Shown: positions 13,191 through 21,205, numbered from the stretch's first letter. The stretch is 33,493 bases of DNA from JBGOUV01 sp041477815 (GCA_041477815.1 JBGOUV010000016.1:1-33493); one strand, 5' to 3'. Translations and numbers: made by a program. Notes: generated from the letters alone by a model not told the origin.

Positions 13191-15848
13191 CTACCTTATG
13201 TCGATGAGTACGATATCCGAGTTCTCCCGCCGCCGGTCGAATACGATCTGCTTTCCGTCGGGCGTGATGTCAAATGTCAACATGGCCGCGGGATTGCTCA
13301 GACGCGTGAGCGGGCGGGTTTTCTTGGTGGCCAGATCGAGCAGCCAGAAATTCTGGGTCGAGAGGATTCCCTGCATGTAGACCAGGCCCTTGCCGGTGGG
13401 CAGGAACCGGGCGCGTTCGCCCTCCCGGCGGACCGTGATGGCCGGCAGCTCGACGCGGGTTCCATCGGGGCGCACGGCGAGAAGCGGCGCGTCCAGGCTC
13501 ACGTTGGTGCCGGCATAGACGATCAAGCTGCCGTCCGGCGACCACACCGGATTGAGCGCCGGCCCAGCCACCAGGCGAGTGGGCGCGCCGCCCTCCACCG
13601 GGATCTTGAACAGCCCGGGGCCCTGCGCGTCCGCGCCACCGGTGACAATCCACTTGGCATCCGGCGACCAGGAGGCCGCGCCCCGCGCGTCTATCGTGTC
13701 CGCCAAGGGCTGGAGGTCGGCGCCGTCCGCGGTGAGCGCGTGCAGGCGCAGTTTTCCGTTCTTGCGAAGCACAAAAGCCACGCGCCGTTCGGAAGAGACC
13801 GCCGGCGGCCCCAGCAAGGCTCCGTCAGCGCCTTTCCAGATTTCCAGCGCCTGGCCGTCCTGATAACGCCATAGCCCGTCGCCGGCTCCGTGGGAGGAGA
13901 GATAGAAGATCGCCGGCCCTCCGAACCGCGGGGCCAGCGCCCGCACCGTCGGCAGAGGAAATCGCTTCACGTCGCGCTCTTCGGCGAGAGAATCGAGAAT
14001 AGGTACACTCCAGAGGCTGGCGCCGGGATTGGCCACGGTGGCCACCAAGCGGCGGCCGTCGGCGCTGGCCGCGACCGAGGTGTACTGCTCCAGGCCGAAG
14101 CTCGCGCGGCGGGTGACCTTCCTCTCCACGTCCAGCGCCCACAGCCATGGCCCCGAGCCGTCCTGGTCCCGCGCCACGTAAATCACGGTGCGCGGGTCGA
14201 TCGGCGCCGGGTAGCCCACCTGATTGTTGTGGTGCGTGAGACGCTCCGGCTGTCCCCCGGAAGCCCGCAGGCGCCACACGTCCATTTCGGCGGCGGAGGG
14301 GCTGCCGTGACAGAAATAGATCCATTGGCCGTCCTGGGACCAGGCCGGCGAGTGGTTGTGCATGCCCGGGTTCGGATCGATGAAAATCTGGCGAGGATTG
14401 GCCCCGGTGCGATCCGCCACGAACATGGGGTCGCCAGGATCGGAGGTGTGATAGACGAGCCGCGCGCTGTCGGGTGACCAAGCCGCTTCCACGGGTGGCG
14501 TCTTGACCGGACCCTTGCCGAGAAAGATCCGTGGCGCGCCGCCCATTAGCGGCACCAGCCGCAGGGGGTTTAGGGGACCGGCATCGTGCACCCAGATTTC
14601 TGCCCCATTCTCCGAAAAGCCGAGCGTTCGAAGCGCGCTATCCAGGTTCGGCTCTTTGCCCTGCGTGAGGTTCGTAAACCGTCCGGTACCCACTTGGCTA
14701 ACCCAGATATCAAACGGACCATCTCGATCGGAAATGAAGGCGACGAATCTGCCGTCGGGCGAAATGGCCGCATCGTGCTCCGCGCCCTCGAAATCGGTAA
14801 AGCGCGTGAACTTAGCGCCGGCGAGCGGATTCTCCGGGGGTATCGTGGAGCCGCGACTCCACCATCCGATGGCGCCGCTCATCACGCCCAGTAGAATAGC
14901 GGCCGCCCATAGACCCGGTCGCCGGCGCGCCGTGGCCACGGTCCCCCTCGCCGGCCGCATACTGAGCAGCGTCTTTGTCTCCCAAGCATGCGCGAAGCGG
15001 CGCAGATCGAGCCCCAGGTCGCCGGCATGTTGATAGCGGTCCTTCGGATCTTTCGCCAAAGCCTTGGCCAGGATCTCCTCGATCTCCGGCGGATACTGGG
15101 GGAGCGGCGGCGCCGGATCGTTCAAGATGGCGTGCATCGTCTCCACCGGCGACTTCCCCTGAAACGGGCGCCGCCCGGCCAGCATTTCGTAGAGCACCAC
15201 GCCCAAGGAGAAGATGTCGGTGCGGTGATCCAGCACCCGGGCACTGGCCTGCTCCGGTGACATGTAGGCCACCGTCCCCAGCAGGGCGCCGATTTCGGTG
15301 AGCGGCTCTTCCCGGGTGAGAGTGTCGGCTCCCGCGCCGGAGGGGGTGCGCTCTACCAGCTTCGCCAGGCCGAAGTCGAGAACCTTGACCTGCGCGTCGG
15401 CCGTTACGATCGCGTTGCCCGGCTTGATGTCCCGATGTACGATGCCGGCCGCGTGGGCCGCCCCGAGGGCGCCGGCGATCTGCACGGCATAGCTGACAGC
15501 GTCGGCCAGCGGCAGTCCCTGGGGAGAGATCAGCCGGTCGAGCGGCTGGCCCGGGACATACTCCATAACCAGGAAGTCGGCGCCGCCATCGCTCGAAATG
15601 TCGTACAGCGTGACGATGTTGGGATGATTCAAGGCCGACGCCGCGCGGGCTTCCTGCAGAAACCGGCGCTTGCGCTCGGGGTCCGCGATTCTCTCGGGAG
15701 GCAGCACCTTGATGGCGACGGTGCGGTGCAGGCGAGTATCGCGGGCGCGGAAGACCTGCCCCATGCCGCCGGCGCCGAGCAACGCTTCGATCTGGTAGGG
15801 TCCGAGCTGGTCGCCCGGCTCCGCCTGCGGCTTAGGTTCCGAGTCCAT
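13191..15848 (-). CDS. Membrane Ser/Thr protein kinase with extracytoplasmic TolB/PD40 beta-propeller
   Basis: An 885-aa protein. The kinase domain (about 18-288) has the glycine loop GAGGMG, catalytic K47, HRDIKPGN (D140, N145), DFG (D158) and MSPEQ, so it should be active. A membrane helix lies at about 312-330. The remaining 550 residues form repeated PD40/WD40-like blades, seen as recurring SPDGRFVAFISD, SPDSARLVYH and SPDGSLIVYAG motifs, and probably sense a ligand or protein in the periplasm. This architecture is very common in Acidobacteriota. TATGAT at 15874-15869 is a candidate -10. It is followed 9 bp later by the esterase gene on the same strand. Confidence 0.94.
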   Translation of the reverse strand: MDSEPKPQAEPGDQLGPYQIEALLGAGGMGQVFRARDTRLHRTVAIKVLPPERIADPERKRRFLQEARAASALNHPNIVTLYDISSDGGADFLVMEYVPGQPLDRLISPQGLPLADAVSYAVQIAGALGAAHAAGIVHRDIKPGNAIVTADAQVKVLDFGLAKLVERTPSGAGADTLTREEPLTEIGALLGTVAYMSPEQASARVLDHRTDIFSLGVVLYEMLAGRRPFQGKSPVETMHAILNDPAPPLPQYPPEIEEILAKALAKDPKDRYQHAGDLGLDLRRFAHAWETKTLLSMRPARGTVATARRRPGLWAAAILLGVMSGAIGWWSRGSTIPPENPLAGAKFTRFTDFEGAEHDAAISPDGRFVAFISDRDGPFDIWVSQVGTGRFTNLTQGKEPNLDSALRTLGFSENGAEIWVHDAGPLNPLRLVPLMGGAPRIFLGKGPVKTPPVEAAWSPDSARLVYHTSDPGDPMFVADRTGANPRQIFIDPNPGMHNHSPAWSQDGQWIYFCHGSPSAAEMDVWRLRASGGQPERLTHHNNQVGYPAPIDPRTVIYVARDQDGSGPWLWALDVERKVTRRASFGLEQYTSVAASADGRRLVATVANPGASLWSVPILDSLAEERDVKRFPLPTVRALAPRFGGPAIFYLSSHGAGDGLWRYQDGQALEIWKGADGALLGPPAVSSERRVAFVLRKNGKLRLHALTADGADLQPLADTIDARGAASWSPDAKWIVTGGADAQGPGLFKIPVEGGAPTRLVAGPALNPVWSPDGSLIVYAGTNVSLDAPLLAVRPDGTRVELPAITVRREGERARFLPTGKGLVYMQGILSTQNFWLLDLATKKTRPLTRLSNPAAMLTFDITPDGKQIVFDRRRENSDIVLIDIR

Positions 15849-15868
15849 GGCTGTTGGAGTTGCCCCCT

Positions 15869-15874
15869 ATCATA
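15869..15874 (-). promoter_or_regulatory. Candidate -10 for the kinase gene
   Basis: TATGAT on the minus strand (15874-15869), 20 nt before ATG 15848. No clear -35 or ribosome site is seen. Position and match are reasonable, but this remains a motif call. Confidence 0.4.
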
Positions 15875-15971
15875 GCAACGGAGTCGGGAGTTGAGGCTGA
15901 CCGCACTGTCCGTCACCTTGGCGAATCAGCTTTCGCTCTGTGGGCTCCCCGGATGTGGGAAACTAGCCTCC

Positions 15972-17258
15972 ATGAAAGCGTTATGGCTGTTGGTTGGACT
16001 GGCGGGCTGCAGCCTGGCCGCCCCGCTGGAGGTCCGCTTGCCGGACGGTTGGACCACCTGGGCGGCCCGGGCCGAGATCGCGCCGCGCACGTTTGTGGAC
16101 AAGGTGCATGCCCGGGGCCGGGCCGGGTCGCTGGCCATCTCAGGTAACAGTAATGCCGCCGCGTACGGCGGCTGGGAGTATCGGGCGCAGCAGATCGAGG
16201 CCGGACGGTGGTACCGCCTGACGGCGCACTACCGGGCCGAGGGCCTGCAAGACGAGCGGCTCCAGTTAGTGGCCCGCCTCGATTGGACGAAGGCCGACGG
16301 CAAGCGCGCCGGGCAGCCGGACTACGGGTATCGCGTCACACCGGACGGCGAGTGGCGGCGGGTGACGCTGGAGGCGCCGGCCCCGGCGGGCGCGGCGGCG
16401 GTGCGCATCCAGCTATTTCTGCAGAATGCCCCGGCCGCCACAGTGTGGTGGGATGACGTGTCCCTCGAGGCCATGGACGCGCCGAGACCCCGGCGGGTAA
16501 CCGTGGCGGCGGTAAACCTGCGGCCGCAGCGGACCGGCGGACCGGCTGAGAACGTCCGGCAGTTCCTCGAGGCCATCGGGCGCACGGTAAAGGGCCAGAC
16601 CGACTTGATCCTGTTGCCCGAAGGGATCACCGTGGTGGGGACCGGGATGAAGTACGCCGAGGTGGCCGAGTCGATCCCAGGGCCGACCACCGAGCGGCTG
16701 GGAGAGGTCGCGCGGGCGCGCCGGAGCTACCTCGTGGCCGGGATTTACGAGCGCGAGGGGCAGGCCATCTATAACACGGCGGTCTTGATCGATCGCGAGG
16801 GGACGGTGGTGGGGAAGTATCGGAAGGTGTATCTGCCGCGCGAGGAGATCGAAGCGGGCCTTACGCCGGGGAGCGACTATCCGGTGTTCCGAACCGACTT
16901 CGGCAAGGTCGGCATCATGATCTGCTGGGACGCGCAATACGCCGACCCGGCGCGCGGCTTGGCGCTGCGGGGCGCCGAGCTGATCCTGGTGCCGATCTGG
17001 GGCGGCAATCAAACCCTGATGAAAGCCCGGGCCATCGAGAACCGCGTGTTCGTGGCCACCTCGGGCTACGATTATCCCACCCACATCATCGATCCCGAGG
17101 GCGAGCTGCTGGCCACGGCGCCGGAGCGCGGCTCGGCCGCCATCGCCACCCTCGACCTGAACCGCCGCTATGCCGACCAGTGGCTGGGCGACATGCGGGG
17201 CCGGTTCTTTAAGGAGCTGCGGCTCGACGTGACCCCCGCTCCTGTGCTATCTCAATGA
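15972..17258 (+). CDS. Lipoprotein carbon-nitrogen hydrolase (nitrilase superfamily) with N-terminal jelly-roll domain
   Basis: A 428-aa protein from ATG 15972; the frame extends upstream to 15891, but the internal ATG begins a proper signal, MKALWLLVGLAGCSLAA, with a lipobox ending at C13. Residues about 25-175 look like a carbohydrate-binding galactose-binding-like beta-sandwich (WYRLTAHYRAEGL; TVWWDDVSLEAMD). Residues about 180-425 are a nitrilase domain with the triad E217 (LLPEG), K285 (YRKVYLP) and C318 (MICWDAQ). It should hydrolyse a C-N bond of an amide or nitrile on the outside of the inner or outer membrane. Its stop overlaps the start of the DUF1080 gene (ATGA), so the two are co-translated. 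Substrate unknown. Confidence 0.88.
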   Translation: MKALWLLVGLAGCSLAAPLEVRLPDGWTTWAARAEIAPRTFVDKVHARGRAGSLAISGNSNAAAYGGWEYRAQQIEAGRWYRLTAHYRAEGLQDERLQLVARLDWTKADGKRAGQPDYGYRVTPDGEWRRVTLEAPAPAGAAAVRIQLFLQNAPAATVWWDDVSLEAMDAPRPRRVTVAAVNLRPQRTGGPAENVRQFLEAIGRTVKGQTDLILLPEGITVVGTGMKYAEVAESIPGPTTERLGEVARARRSYLVAGIYEREGQAIYNTAVLIDREGTVVGKYRKVYLPREEIEAGLTPGSDYPVFRTDFGKVGIMICWDAQYADPARGLALRGAELILVPIWGGNQTLMKARAIENRVFVATSGYDYPTHIIDPEGELLATAPERGSAAIATLDLNRRYADQWLGDMRGRFFKELRLDVTPAPVLSQ

Positions 17259-17881
17259 GTATGATTGGCCTACTGTTTCTTCTGGCAGCTCCGGCCCTGG
17301 AGCCGGGCTTCGTCTCTTTATTTGACGGTAAGACCCTGAACGGGTGGATCCAGGTCGACAAGCGCGGCTCGGGATACCTCGTCCAGGACGGCGAAATCGT
17401 CTGTCCCAAGGACGGCGGCGCCAACCTTTACACCGACAAAGACTACGCCGATTTCATCCTGCGGTTCGAATTCAAGTTCGAAGAGACCGGAAACAACGGC
17501 GTGGGCATCCGCTGTCCGGAGACGGCCAAAGACTGCGCCTACGCCGGCATGGAGATCCAGATTCTGGACAGCCTGCACCCCAAGTACAGGGACGTCATCA
17601 AGCCGGCCCAGCACCATGGGTCTGTCTACGATGTAATTCCGGCCAAGACCGGCTACCTGAAGAAGGCCGGCGAGTGGAACAACGAGGAGATCGTGGTCCA
17701 CGGCCGGAAGGTCAAGGTGACCCTGAACGGCACGGTGATCCTGGACGCCGACCTGGACTCGGTGAAGGACCCGGAGGTGCTGAAAAAGCATCCGGGCCTG
17801 GCGCGTACCACCGGCCGCATCGGGTTCCTGGGGCACAACAGCCTGGTGGAGTTCCGCAATATCCGCGTGAAACCCCTCTAG
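17255..17881 (+). CDS. DUF1080 (3-keto-disaccharide hydrolase) family protein
   Basis: A 208-aa protein with a short hydrophobic leader (MSMIGLLFLLAAPALE) and the DUF1080 opening GFVSLFDGKTLNGW, followed by the family core (YADFILRFEFKFEETGNNGVGIRCP; IGFLGHNSLVEFRNIRVK). DUF1080 is a secreted concanavalin-like fold; some members hydrolyse 3-keto-glycosides. It is full length for a single-domain member. The start overlaps the stop of the nitrilase gene by 4 bp. The pair suggests degradation of an amide-bearing sugar or glycan, which is inference. Confidence 0.92.
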   Translation: MSMIGLLFLLAAPALEPGFVSLFDGKTLNGWIQVDKRGSGYLVQDGEIVCPKDGGANLYTDKDYADFILRFEFKFEETGNNGVGIRCPETAKDCAYAGMEIQILDSLHPKYRDVIKPAQHHGSVYDVIPAKTGYLKKAGEWNNEEIVVHGRKVKVTLNGTVILDADLDSVKDPEVLKKHPGLARTTGRIGFLGHNSLVEFRNIRVKPL

Positions 17882-17901
17882 TCCTCCGACGGCCTTGTGG
17901 G

Positions 17902-17938
17902 GCGGCCCCCTGGGCCGCAGCCGGCCCCCCGGCCGGCT
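17902..17938. terminator. Tandem GC hairpins after the DUF1080 gene
   Basis: Two perfect hairpins in a row: GCGGCC/GGCCGC with a CCCTG loop (17902-17918), then AGCCGGCC/GGCCGGCT with a CCCC loop (17919-17938). They begin 21 nt after the DUF1080 stop. There is no T-run on either side, so they may be a repeat element or a transcription/processing block rather than a classic intrinsic terminator. Confidence 0.5.
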
Positions 17939-17994
17939 TCTAGCAGCCCGGCAGCGGCGGTTCTCGCCCCGCCGTCGGCGCTGGCCCTCCGTTG

Positions 17995-18000
17995 TATACT
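17995..18000 (+). promoter_or_regulatory. Candidate -10 for the epimerase gene
   Basis: TATACT lies 6 nt before TTG 18007. No matching -35 and no ribosome site are seen. If used, the epimerase mRNA would be leaderless or nearly so. Confidence 0.4.
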
Positions 18001-18006
18001 TGCAGG

Positions 18007-18990
18007 TTGACAAATCAGTTTCACGCTACTCGCGTGCTCATTACCGGCGGCCTCGGCTTCATCGGGTCCAACCTCGCCCGTCGCCTGGTGGAGCTGGGCG
18101 CCCAGGTCACCATTCTCGACAGCCTGGTCCCCGAGTACGGCGGCAACCTGTTCAACATCGCCGGCCTGGAAGACCGTTTGCGCGTCAACATCTCCGACGT
18201 CCGCGACGAACACTCCATGCGCTACCTCCTTCAGGGCCAGCATTTCCTGTTCAACCTGGCCGGCCAGACCTCCCATATGGACTCCATCGAGGATCCCTAC
18301 ACCGACCTGGAGATCAACTGCCGCGCCCAGCTCTCCATCCTCGAAGCCTGCCGCAAGCACAATCCCGGAGTCACCGTGGTCTTCGCCTCCACCCGCCAGA
18401 TCTACGGCCGCCCGGAGCGCCTTCCCGTCGACGAAACCCACCTCCTCCGACCCGTCGACGTCAACGGCATCAACAAGATGGCCGGGGAGTGGTATCACAT
18501 CCTCTACAGCAGGTTGTGGGGAATCTCCGCCTGTGCTCTGCGCCTGACAAATACCTATGGACCGCGCATGCGTGTCAAGGACGCCCGCCAGACCTTCCTC
18601 GGCCTCTGGCTCCGCCTGCTGCTGGAGGATCGGCCCTTCGAGGTGTGGGAGGGGGAGCAACTGCGCGACTTCACCTACGTCGACGACGCCGTAGAAGCCC
18701 TGCTCCTGGCTGCCGCCAACCCCCAGGCCCGCGGTCAGGTGTTCAATCTGGGCGGAGACTCGGTGGTCAGCCTGCGGCAACTGGCCGGCGTGCTGGTGGA
18801 GATCAACGGGGCAGGCAACTACGTCCTCCGCGACTTCCCCGCCGGCCGCAAGCGCATTGATATTGGAGACTACTACGCCGACTATTCCAGAATCCAGTCC
18901 CTGCTAGGCTGGCGCCCCCGAGTCTCTCTCCGCGAGGGCCTGGAACGAACCCTGACTTTCTACCGCCAACACCTCGCGCAATACATCTGA
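18007..18990 (+). CDS. NAD-dependent epimerase/dehydratase (extended SDR), catalytic Tyr replaced
   Basis: A protein of about 327 aa with a Rossmann N-terminus (VLITGGLGFIGSNLARRL) and the extended-SDR layout of nucleotide-sugar epimerases and dehydratases: FASTRQIYG, TNTYGPRM, RDFTYVDDAVEALL and VFNLGG. The catalytic YxxxK motif reads NGINK (N153, K157), so the usual Tyr is Asn. The start is uncertain: TTG 18007 is preferred because TATACT lies just upstream; TTG 17992 and GTG 18034 are alternatives. It stands alone between a hairpin region and a convergent sigma-factor operon. Likely substrate is a nucleotide sugar, but the changed active site makes the reaction uncertain. Confidence 0.88.
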   Translation: MTNQFHATRVLITGGLGFIGSNLARRLVELGAQVTILDSLVPEYGGNLFNIAGLEDRLRVNISDVRDEHSMRYLLQGQHFLFNLAGQTSHMDSIEDPYTDLEINCRAQLSILEACRKHNPGVTVVFASTRQIYGRPERLPVDETHLLRPVDVNGINKMAGEWYHILYSRLWGISACALRLTNTYGPRMRVKDARQTFLGLWLRLLLEDRPFEVWEGEQLRDFTYVDDAVEALLLAAANPQARGQVFNLGGDSVVSLRQLAGVLVEINGAGNYVLRDFPAGRKRIDIGDYYADYSRIQSLLGWRPRVSLREGLERTLTFYRQHLAQYI

Positions 18991-19126
18991 TAGGTAAGTG
19001 GGAACCCCGTCCGCCGTTTGCGGTTGTCGATGCGCTTCTCTATTGGGAACCAGGACCGGGAGGCCGCCACCAGCGCAGGGTTGCTGGAAATGCACCACTC
19101 GGCGTGCGGTACGAATGTTCCCGCGG

Positions 19127-19528
19127 CTATTTCCCCTGCCGCCCCCGCTCCTGCTCGTGCCGCCGCCGCCACTCGTCCAGAATCTTTTGATATTTCCCCT
19201 GCTGTTCCGGGTTCAGCAAAGTCATAATCTGGGCCCGCTGCCTTTGCCGGATCGCGTCGAGCTCCGGACTCATTTTCTCCCGGATTTCCCGGAACTGGTC
19301 GCTGGTCTGATCCAGAATTGCCGTCACTTGGGGCATCTGCTCCGGCGTCAGTGACAGGTCCTTTTGCAGCTTGGCCACGTAACGCTCGCGAAACTCCTTC
19401 GGGTTGGGCGCTCTGGCCGCCTGGGCCGTCTTTTGGCTATACAGCCCGTAAGCCACCACGCCGAACAATCCCCCAGCCACGAACACCAGCCCCAGGTACA
19501 GGGCGGCCATACGCGTAGGCTTGGTCAT
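19127..19528 (-). CDS. Spy/CpxP-like (LTxxQ) membrane-anchored periplasmic protein
   Basis: A 133-aa protein with an N-terminal signal anchor (about 8-28, MAALYLGLVFVAGGLFGVVAYGLY) and a long helical region with the LSLTPEQMPQVTAIL and TLLNPEQQGKYQKIL repeats typical of Spy, CpxP and metal-resistance proteins. Such proteins act as periplasmic chaperones or stress sensors. It directly follows the gene at 19529-19867 without a gap, and the ECF sigma gene lies one further upstream. This makes a three-gene unit in which it may be sensor or effector. The C-terminus is very basic. Confidence 0.8.
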   Translation of the reverse strand: MTKPTRMAALYLGLVFVAGGLFGVVAYGLYSQKTAQAARAPNPKEFRERYVAKLQKDLSLTPEQMPQVTAILDQTSDQFREIREKMSPELDAIRQRQRAQIMTLLNPEQQGKYQKILDEWRRRHEQERGRQGK

Positions 19529-19867
19529 TTAGATCTCCCCGCCGATAAACAACGCCGGCCGTTGCTCTTCGATCAGGTCGGCGGCCAGTACTTCCACGTA
19601 GCTCGGATCCGCCGTGGTCGATCGTGGATTCCACCAGTACAATCCCAAGGCCACGATCAGGAGCGCCAGCAGCGGCGCCAGCCGCGTCACCAACAGCCGC
19701 AGCGGCTCCACCCAGCTCACCGGCCGCGTCGCCTCGATTTTCGCCCACAGCTCCGGCATAAAATTCGCCGAGGGCTCCGGCGCCGGAGTGGCCCTCCGGT
19801 AGGCTTCCCACAATCGCTCCAGTCCTCGCTCTTCTTCCCTCATGTGTCCCGCCTCGTCAGGAGTCAT
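19529..19867 (-). CDS. Single-pass membrane protein, probable anti-sigma factor
   Basis: A 112-aa protein with a charged, helical N-terminal half (EEERGLERLWEAYRRATPAPEPSANF) and one membrane helix at about 57-79, followed by a short outer tail. Its ATG overlaps the sigma-factor stop (ATGA), the position where a membrane anti-sigma factor is expected. The cytoplasmic part lacks the zinc HxxxCxxC motif of ZAS anti-sigma factors. An in-frame ATG at 19843 is an alternative start, but the overlap favours 19867. Role inferred from context only. Confidence 0.65.
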   Translation of the reverse strand: MTPDEAGHMREEERGLERLWEAYRRATPAPEPSANFMPELWAKIEATRPVSWVEPLRLLVTRLAPLLALLIVALGLYWWNPRSTTADPSYVEVLAADLIEEQRPALFIGGEI

Positions 19868-20445
19868 TTTACTTGCTGCTCCTGCTTCTGTATGGCTTCG
19901 TATCCCTTAATTACGCGCTGCCGCGCCCGGAACAACCGCACCTTCAGGGCGTTCTCGTTCACCTGGTAGATCTTCTCCAGCTCCTTCAATGACAACCCCT
20001 CCACTTCCTTGAGGGTCAGCAGAATCCGGTCCTCCTCGGAAACCTGATCCAGCAGCATCGCCACCATCTCTCGAATCTGCGACTTCTCCTTCTCCTCCAG
20101 CGCCAGGCGCCCGCTGGCCGCCGCGTCGGCCATCAACACCTGCTCCTCGCTCAGGTCCGCCATCCGGCTTTCCGGCTGGCGCTTCTGCCGCCGCAGATAG
20201 TCATAAGCGGCATTCACCGTCAGCCGGTACAGCCACGGCTCAAAAACCTCCGGTGTCCGCAGTTGGTCGAGCGAGTGGTAGAGCCGGAGGAACACCTCCT
20301 GCCCTACGTCCTCCACGTCCTCCTGCCGCCCAATGAGCCGGAACACGGTGCCCAGAATCCTCCTCCGGTACGCCCGCACCAGCTCATTAAACGCCGCCGG
20401 GTCTCCTGACCGGGCCTGCGTAATTACCTCGGGTTCAACCAGCAT
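19864..20445 (-). CDS. ECF-family RNA polymerase sigma factor
   Basis: A 193-aa sigma factor. Region 2 (about 20-90) has DPAAFNELVRAYRRRILGTVFRL, the EDVEDVGQEVFLRLY core and FEPWLYRLTVNAAYDYLRR. Region 4 (about 130-185) has LTLKEVEGLSLKELEKIYQVNENALKVRLFRARQ, the helix-turn-helix that binds -35 DNA. It heads a three-gene unit with a membrane protein and a Spy-like protein, an arrangement suited to envelope-stress signalling. About 30 nt upstream, TTGCCC and TTAGGA with 17-nt spacing form a weak candidate promoter. Its targets are not known; the SPFH operon promoter at 5211-5241 is one possible target by motif. Confidence 0.93.
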   Translation of the reverse strand: MLVEPEVITQARSGDPAAFNELVRAYRRRILGTVFRLIGRQEDVEDVGQEVFLRLYHSLDQLRTPEVFEPWLYRLTVNAAYDYLRRQKRQPESRMADLSEEQVLMADAAASGRLALEEKEKSQIREMVAMLLDQVSEEDRILLTLKEVEGLSLKELEKIYQVNENALKVRLFRARQRVIKGYEAIQKQEQQVK

Positions 20446-20537
20446 CGCGGCGGCTCAGGCCCATCCTAACGCATCTGCCGGCTGCCGGGCAACTATTCCA
20501 GCCCCAAAAAACATAGGCGTCGGCCTCCCCTAAGAGG

Positions 20538-20957
20538 TTACAGGACTTGGACTTCCTCGGCCGGCTCGATCCGCCGCAGGCCTGGGATCCGGTCAAAATC
20601 CCGGTCAAAGCTACAGATTGCCTCCAGCCCGTGCCACTGGACCACAGCCGCGTGGAGGGCGTCGCGGGCCATCAGCTCACGGTGCTCGTCCATCAAGGCT
20701 CGCGCCCGGTCCAGCACCTCCACTGTGACCGGAAAGATCCGCAAGAAGACCTTGCGCGCCAGATCGTACGTCTCGCCGCCTTCTCGCCACCGCTGCAAGG
20801 CCCGGTAGCGGTGCAGGATCTCCTGCAATACCTCTGTATCCAAAGCAGCTTCCACCTCTCCCTCCACCACTCGACGCAGCAGCGCCACGCTCCGTGCCTT
20901 GCAAGGATGCTCCCGACCCACGGCGTACATCAGAACGTTGCAATCGACCAGGATCAG
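20538..20957 (-). CDS. PIN-domain ribonuclease toxin (VapC-like), apparent CTG start
   Basis: A 139-aa PIN protein beginning (M/L)ILVDCNVLMYAVG. Acidic metal ligands expected for the fold are present: D5, E42/E46, D99 (ARDALHAA) and D118 (FDRDFD). VapC-type toxins cut tRNA or rRNA. The only usable start that keeps the first beta-strand and D5 is CTG 20957, which overlaps the antitoxin stop as CTGA and is preceded 8 nt upstream by GAGGAG. The next ATG in frame would remove the active-site Asp; the open frame upstream lies inside the antitoxin gene. Protein identity is strong; use of CTG is inferred. Confidence 0.85.
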   Translation of the reverse strand: MILVDCNVLMYAVGREHPCKARSVALLRRVVEGEVEAALDTEVLQEILHRYRALQRWREGGETYDLARKVFLRIFPVTVEVLDRARALMDEHRELMARDALHAAVVQWHGLEAICSFDRDFDRIPGLRRIEPAEEVQVL

Positions 20958-21205
20958 GGCATCAACTCCTCGGGCGTGGGTACGGACTCCCGCTTCATTT
21001 GCGCGACATCTCCCACCGGCAACCGCATAGCCGCCATCTGACGCACCGCCTCCAGCCTTTCCTCGCGCGTCGGCGTTCCATACTGCCGCTCGCACGCCGC
21101 CCGCACCAGCTCCCCCATGCTGGTCCCCTTCAGTGCGGCCAGTCGGGTCAGCCGGGCGTGGAGTTCCGGCGAAAACAGGATCGTGGTCTTCTTCGAGAGC
21201 TCCAT
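20954..21205 (-). CDS. Ribbon-helix-helix antitoxin of the PIN toxin (VapB-like)
   Basis: An 83-aa protein starting MELSKKTTILFSPELHARLTR, a ribbon-helix-helix DNA-binding domain, with GTSMGELVRAACERQYG as its second helix and an acidic C-terminal tail (KRESVPTPEELMP) for toxin binding. ATG 21205 is preferred because GGAG lies 6-9 nt upstream; ATG 21217 in the same frame is possible. The stop overlaps the toxin start. A palindrome at 21212-21225 plus a further half-site suggests self-repression. It is divergent from the glycoside-hydrolase-like gene 61 bp away, so both may share control. Confidence 0.83.
   Translation of the reverse strand: MELSKKTTILFSPELHARLTRLAALKGTSMGELVRAACERQYGTPTREERLEAVRQMAAMRLPVGDVAQMKRESVPTPEELMP

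Noticed and set aside
12012..13874. Long plus-strand open frame (620 codons) opposite the esterase and kinase genes
   Set aside because: Rich in Gly, Arg, Ala and His with no domain, spans two convincing minus-strand genes and their junction. It is an effect of high GC.
20505..20537. Possible terminator of the PIN toxin gene (AGGC/GCCT stem followed by a T-run on the minus strand)
   Set aside because: The T-run is good but the stem is only 4 bp, so it is noted without a feature call.
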